Part shown: positions 4,557-5,441 of the stretch, in pieces | Numbering within the stretch: the stretch's first letter is position 1 | Layout of the letters: each line of letters begins with the position of its first letter | DNA from: JAPUDQ01 sp049289035 | GTDB taxonomy: Bacteria > Patescibacteriota > Saccharimonadia > Saccharimonadales > Saccharimonadaceae | DNA length: 5,441 nucleotides | Assembly: GCA_049289035.1 (NCBI GenBank) | Contig: JBAQIV010000013.1 | Coordinates: 1 to 5,441 of the forward strand | Direction of reading: 5' to 3' | Program-made: the position numbers and the translations under genes | The notes under the pieces: generated by a model | What the model saw: the letters and a program-made list of their open reading frames with translations, nothing else | What the model was told of the DNA's origin: nothing | The model's database searches: none

Positions 4557-4582
4557 GAAATTCCGGGGTGTGCCGGAATTTC
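4557..4582 (-). terminator. 10-bp perfect hairpin downstream of mscL
   Basis: GAAATTCCGG (4557-4566) pairs perfectly with CCGGAATTTC (4573-4582) around a six-base loop. It lies 80 bases beyond the mscL stop and directly abuts the right end of the REP-RAYT element. Only a short T stretch follows on the mscL strand, so termination activity is uncertain; it may instead be a second structural part of the REP region. Confidence 0.35.
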
Positions 4583-4584
4583 GA

Positions 4585-4617
4585 GATGGTGGCTAGATGG
4601 TCGCTAGACGCTGGTTA
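4585..4617. repeat. Three imperfect 11-base tandem repeats
   Basis: GATGGTGGCTA (4585-4595), GATGGTCGCTA (4596-4606) and GACGCTGGTTA (4607-4617). The second copy differs from the first at one position and the third at three. They lie in the non-coding gap between mscL and the REP element. No function is evident. Confidence 0.45.
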
Positions 4618-4661
4618 TTGCCTTCTATCACCTATGGGGATTGTGTGACGACTGAGACGGG

Positions 4662-5105
4662 CTAGTCTTTTTTCTTGTCGAGACGGTCGAGCTTCATCCA
4701 GTGGATGATGAGGTAGACAACTAGCGCCGTCGCGAGCAGTGTAATGAGCGAACTCACAATCATACCATAGCCAATAGCAACTTCTTTTTGGTCGCCACTT
4801 GCACCGATAATGATCCATTTGAGGCTGTTGAGGTCAATACCACGGGTCATGAGCGCCACAATAGGTGCAATGAGCTGATCAACAATAACCTTGACGCTGG
4901 CACCAGCGGCGGTACCAATAGCTAGACCGACCGCAAGACCAACGACACCCTGTTCACGGATAAATGTCATAAAGCCACCAGCGTGGCCCTGAGCCACCTT
5001 TACTTTAGCCGCGGCAAGTTTTGCACTTGCAGCAGCACGTTTTGCCTCTGCGGCACTCGCTGCAGCCGAGGCAGCAGATTTTTTAACTGGCTTTTTGGTT
5101 GCCAT
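4662..5105 (-). CDS. mscL: Large-conductance mechanosensitive channel MscL
   Basis: A 147-residue inner-membrane protein; MscL forms a homopentameric pore that opens under membrane tension to release solutes during hypo-osmotic shock. FIREQGVVGLAVGLAIGTAAG (48-68) matches the N-terminal helix and first transmembrane helix, with the pore constriction at LAVGL (57-61). It continues to DQLIAPIVALM (76-86). GYGMIVSSLITLLATALVVYLIIHWM (112-137) is the second membrane helix. Two oddities: an Ala/Lys-rich extension of about 40 residues precedes the channel domain, and only about ten residues follow the second membrane helix, so the cytoplasmic helix bundle of E. coli MscL is missing. The ATG at 5105 has a weak Shine-Dalgarno (AAAGGGAA) and a promoter upstream; an internal ATG at codon 46 would give a plain 102-residue MscL and cannot be excluded. 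It stands alone, divergent from the transposase gene at 5299. Confidence 0.93.
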   Translation of the reverse strand: MATKKPVKKSAASAAASAAEAKRAAASAKLAAAKVKVAQGHAGGFMTFIREQGVVGLAVGLAIGTAAGASVKVIVDQLIAPIVALMTRGIDLNSLKWIIIGASGDQKEVAIGYGMIVSSLITLLATALVVYLIIHWMKLDRLDKKKD

Positions 5106-5162
5106 AATACTATTTCCCTTTCTTAATTTTCGCCCATCGGCGATTACCTCTGTAATAATTGT

Positions 5163-5190
5163 ATAATAACAGATTGTGATAAAAACACAA
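5163..5190 (-). promoter_or_regulatory. Probable mscL promoter
   Basis: On the minus strand TTGTGT (5190-5185) and TATTAT (5168-5163) are separated by 16 bases, in an AT-rich stretch 58-85 bases before the mscL ATG at 5105. Three of six positions of the -35 box and five of six of the -10 box match consensus. Confidence 0.4.
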
Positions 5191-5244
5191 GGACCAATTT
5201 ATGACAAGGTGACGCGTACTCATCCACCACCTTTGCAACATAAA

Positions 5245-5298
5245 AGCAGGCTGTCCTAAGCTGTAATTACTACCAATAATTACGAAAGGAGGCCTGCT
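5245..5298 (+). promoter_or_regulatory. Nested hairpins around the transposase ribosome binding site
   Basis: AGCAGGC (5245-5251) can pair with GCCTGCT (5292-5298), directly before the ATG at 5299. Inside it GTAATTA (5263-5269) pairs with TAATTAC (5277-5283) around a seven-base loop. The Shine-Dalgarno AAAGGAGG (5285-5292) falls in the strand between the two stems. Such folds can limit transposase translation, a common way for insertion sequences to stay quiet. The pairings are seen directly; the effect is inference. Confidence 0.4.
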
Positions 5299-5441
5299 AT
5301 GGCCTATTCTACCCACCCTTACCTCCCGAAAGCGAGAGCAACTGCTATGCAATTGCTCGTTCGGGAAGGAATGACACTGCAAGTCGTGGCTAACCGTTGC
5401 GGCGTGCACCGTAGTACGGTCTGGCGCTGGAAGCGTAAATG
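5299..5441 (+). CDS. Insertion-sequence transposase, N-terminal helix-turn-helix part
   Basis: Forty-seven complete codons run off the right edge. A strong Shine-Dalgarno (AAAGGAGG) stands six bases before the ATG. The residues REGMTLQVVANRCGVHRSTV (23-42), followed by WRWKRK, form a Tnp/Hin-type helix-turn-helix as found at the N-terminus of IS481- and IS630-like transposases, which use it to bind the element's terminal repeats. The DDE catalytic core would lie beyond the window. The left end of the element should be upstream of 5299, within about 150 bases, but I cannot fix its terminal repeat without the right end. A stand-alone helix-turn-helix protein is a less likely alternative. Confidence 0.7.
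   Translation, partial: MAYSTHPYLPKARATAMQLLVREGMTLQVVANRCGVHRSTVWRWKRK

Noticed and set aside
4650..4673. Plus-strand intrinsic terminator (GACT/AGTC stem plus six T)
   Set aside because: The stem is only four pairs with a ten-base loop and overlaps the end of mscL, with no plus-strand gene upstream to terminate.

Overview
The window looks like a chromosomal piece of a small-genome bacterium, most likely Candidatus Saccharibacteria (TM7) or a related Patescibacteria lineage. This is an inference from gene style: a TrmB-family regulator, an HxlR regulator, a REP-associated tyrosine transposase, a short MscL, several genes without a Shine-Dalgarno sequence, and at least two promoter arrangements that predict leaderless mRNAs. 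UGA serves as a stop codon (the TrmB gene and the 377-residue gene both end in TGA), so this is not an Absconditabacteria/Gracilibacteria UGA=Gly code. No rRNA, tRNA or other taxonomic marker is present, so the assignment is tentative.

Layout. At the left edge (1-74, minus) is the first 24 codons of an unidentified gene. It is preceded by about 500 bases without a convincing protein gene (75-581). This stretch is rich in hairpins and lies downstream of a good minus-strand promoter (586-614), so it reads best as a long structured 5' leader or an independent RNA. A divergent promoter (679-707) drives a TrmB-family regulator (714-1475, plus), probably as a leaderless transcript; a dyad overlaps its -35 box. 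Convergent to it is a 377-residue cytosolic protein of unknown function (1493-2626, minus) with its own strong promoter. Next is a divergent redox pair: an NAD(P)H-dependent FMN reductase (2718-3302, minus) and an HxlR-type regulator (3515-3829, plus) sharing a 212-base intergenic region with two candidate operators. A REP-associated transposase gene (3867-4505, minus) follows, bracketed by two inverted copies of a 25-base palindrome; a third, solo copy lies inside the structured leader at 199-223. Then come mscL (4662-5105, minus) and, divergent from it, the beginning of an insertion-sequence transposase (5299 onward, plus), cut by the window edge.

How the parts may work together. The FMN reductase and HxlR regulator form a typical thiol/quinone-stress module. 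The TrmB-like regulator sits between its own promoter and the leader promoter, 64 bases apart between -35 boxes, so it could control both. The REP/RAYT element is the likely source of the palindrome now found in the leader RNA. The most unusual items are the leader RNA region and the REP-RAYT system; neither matches a specific described family that I can recognise from sequence alone.
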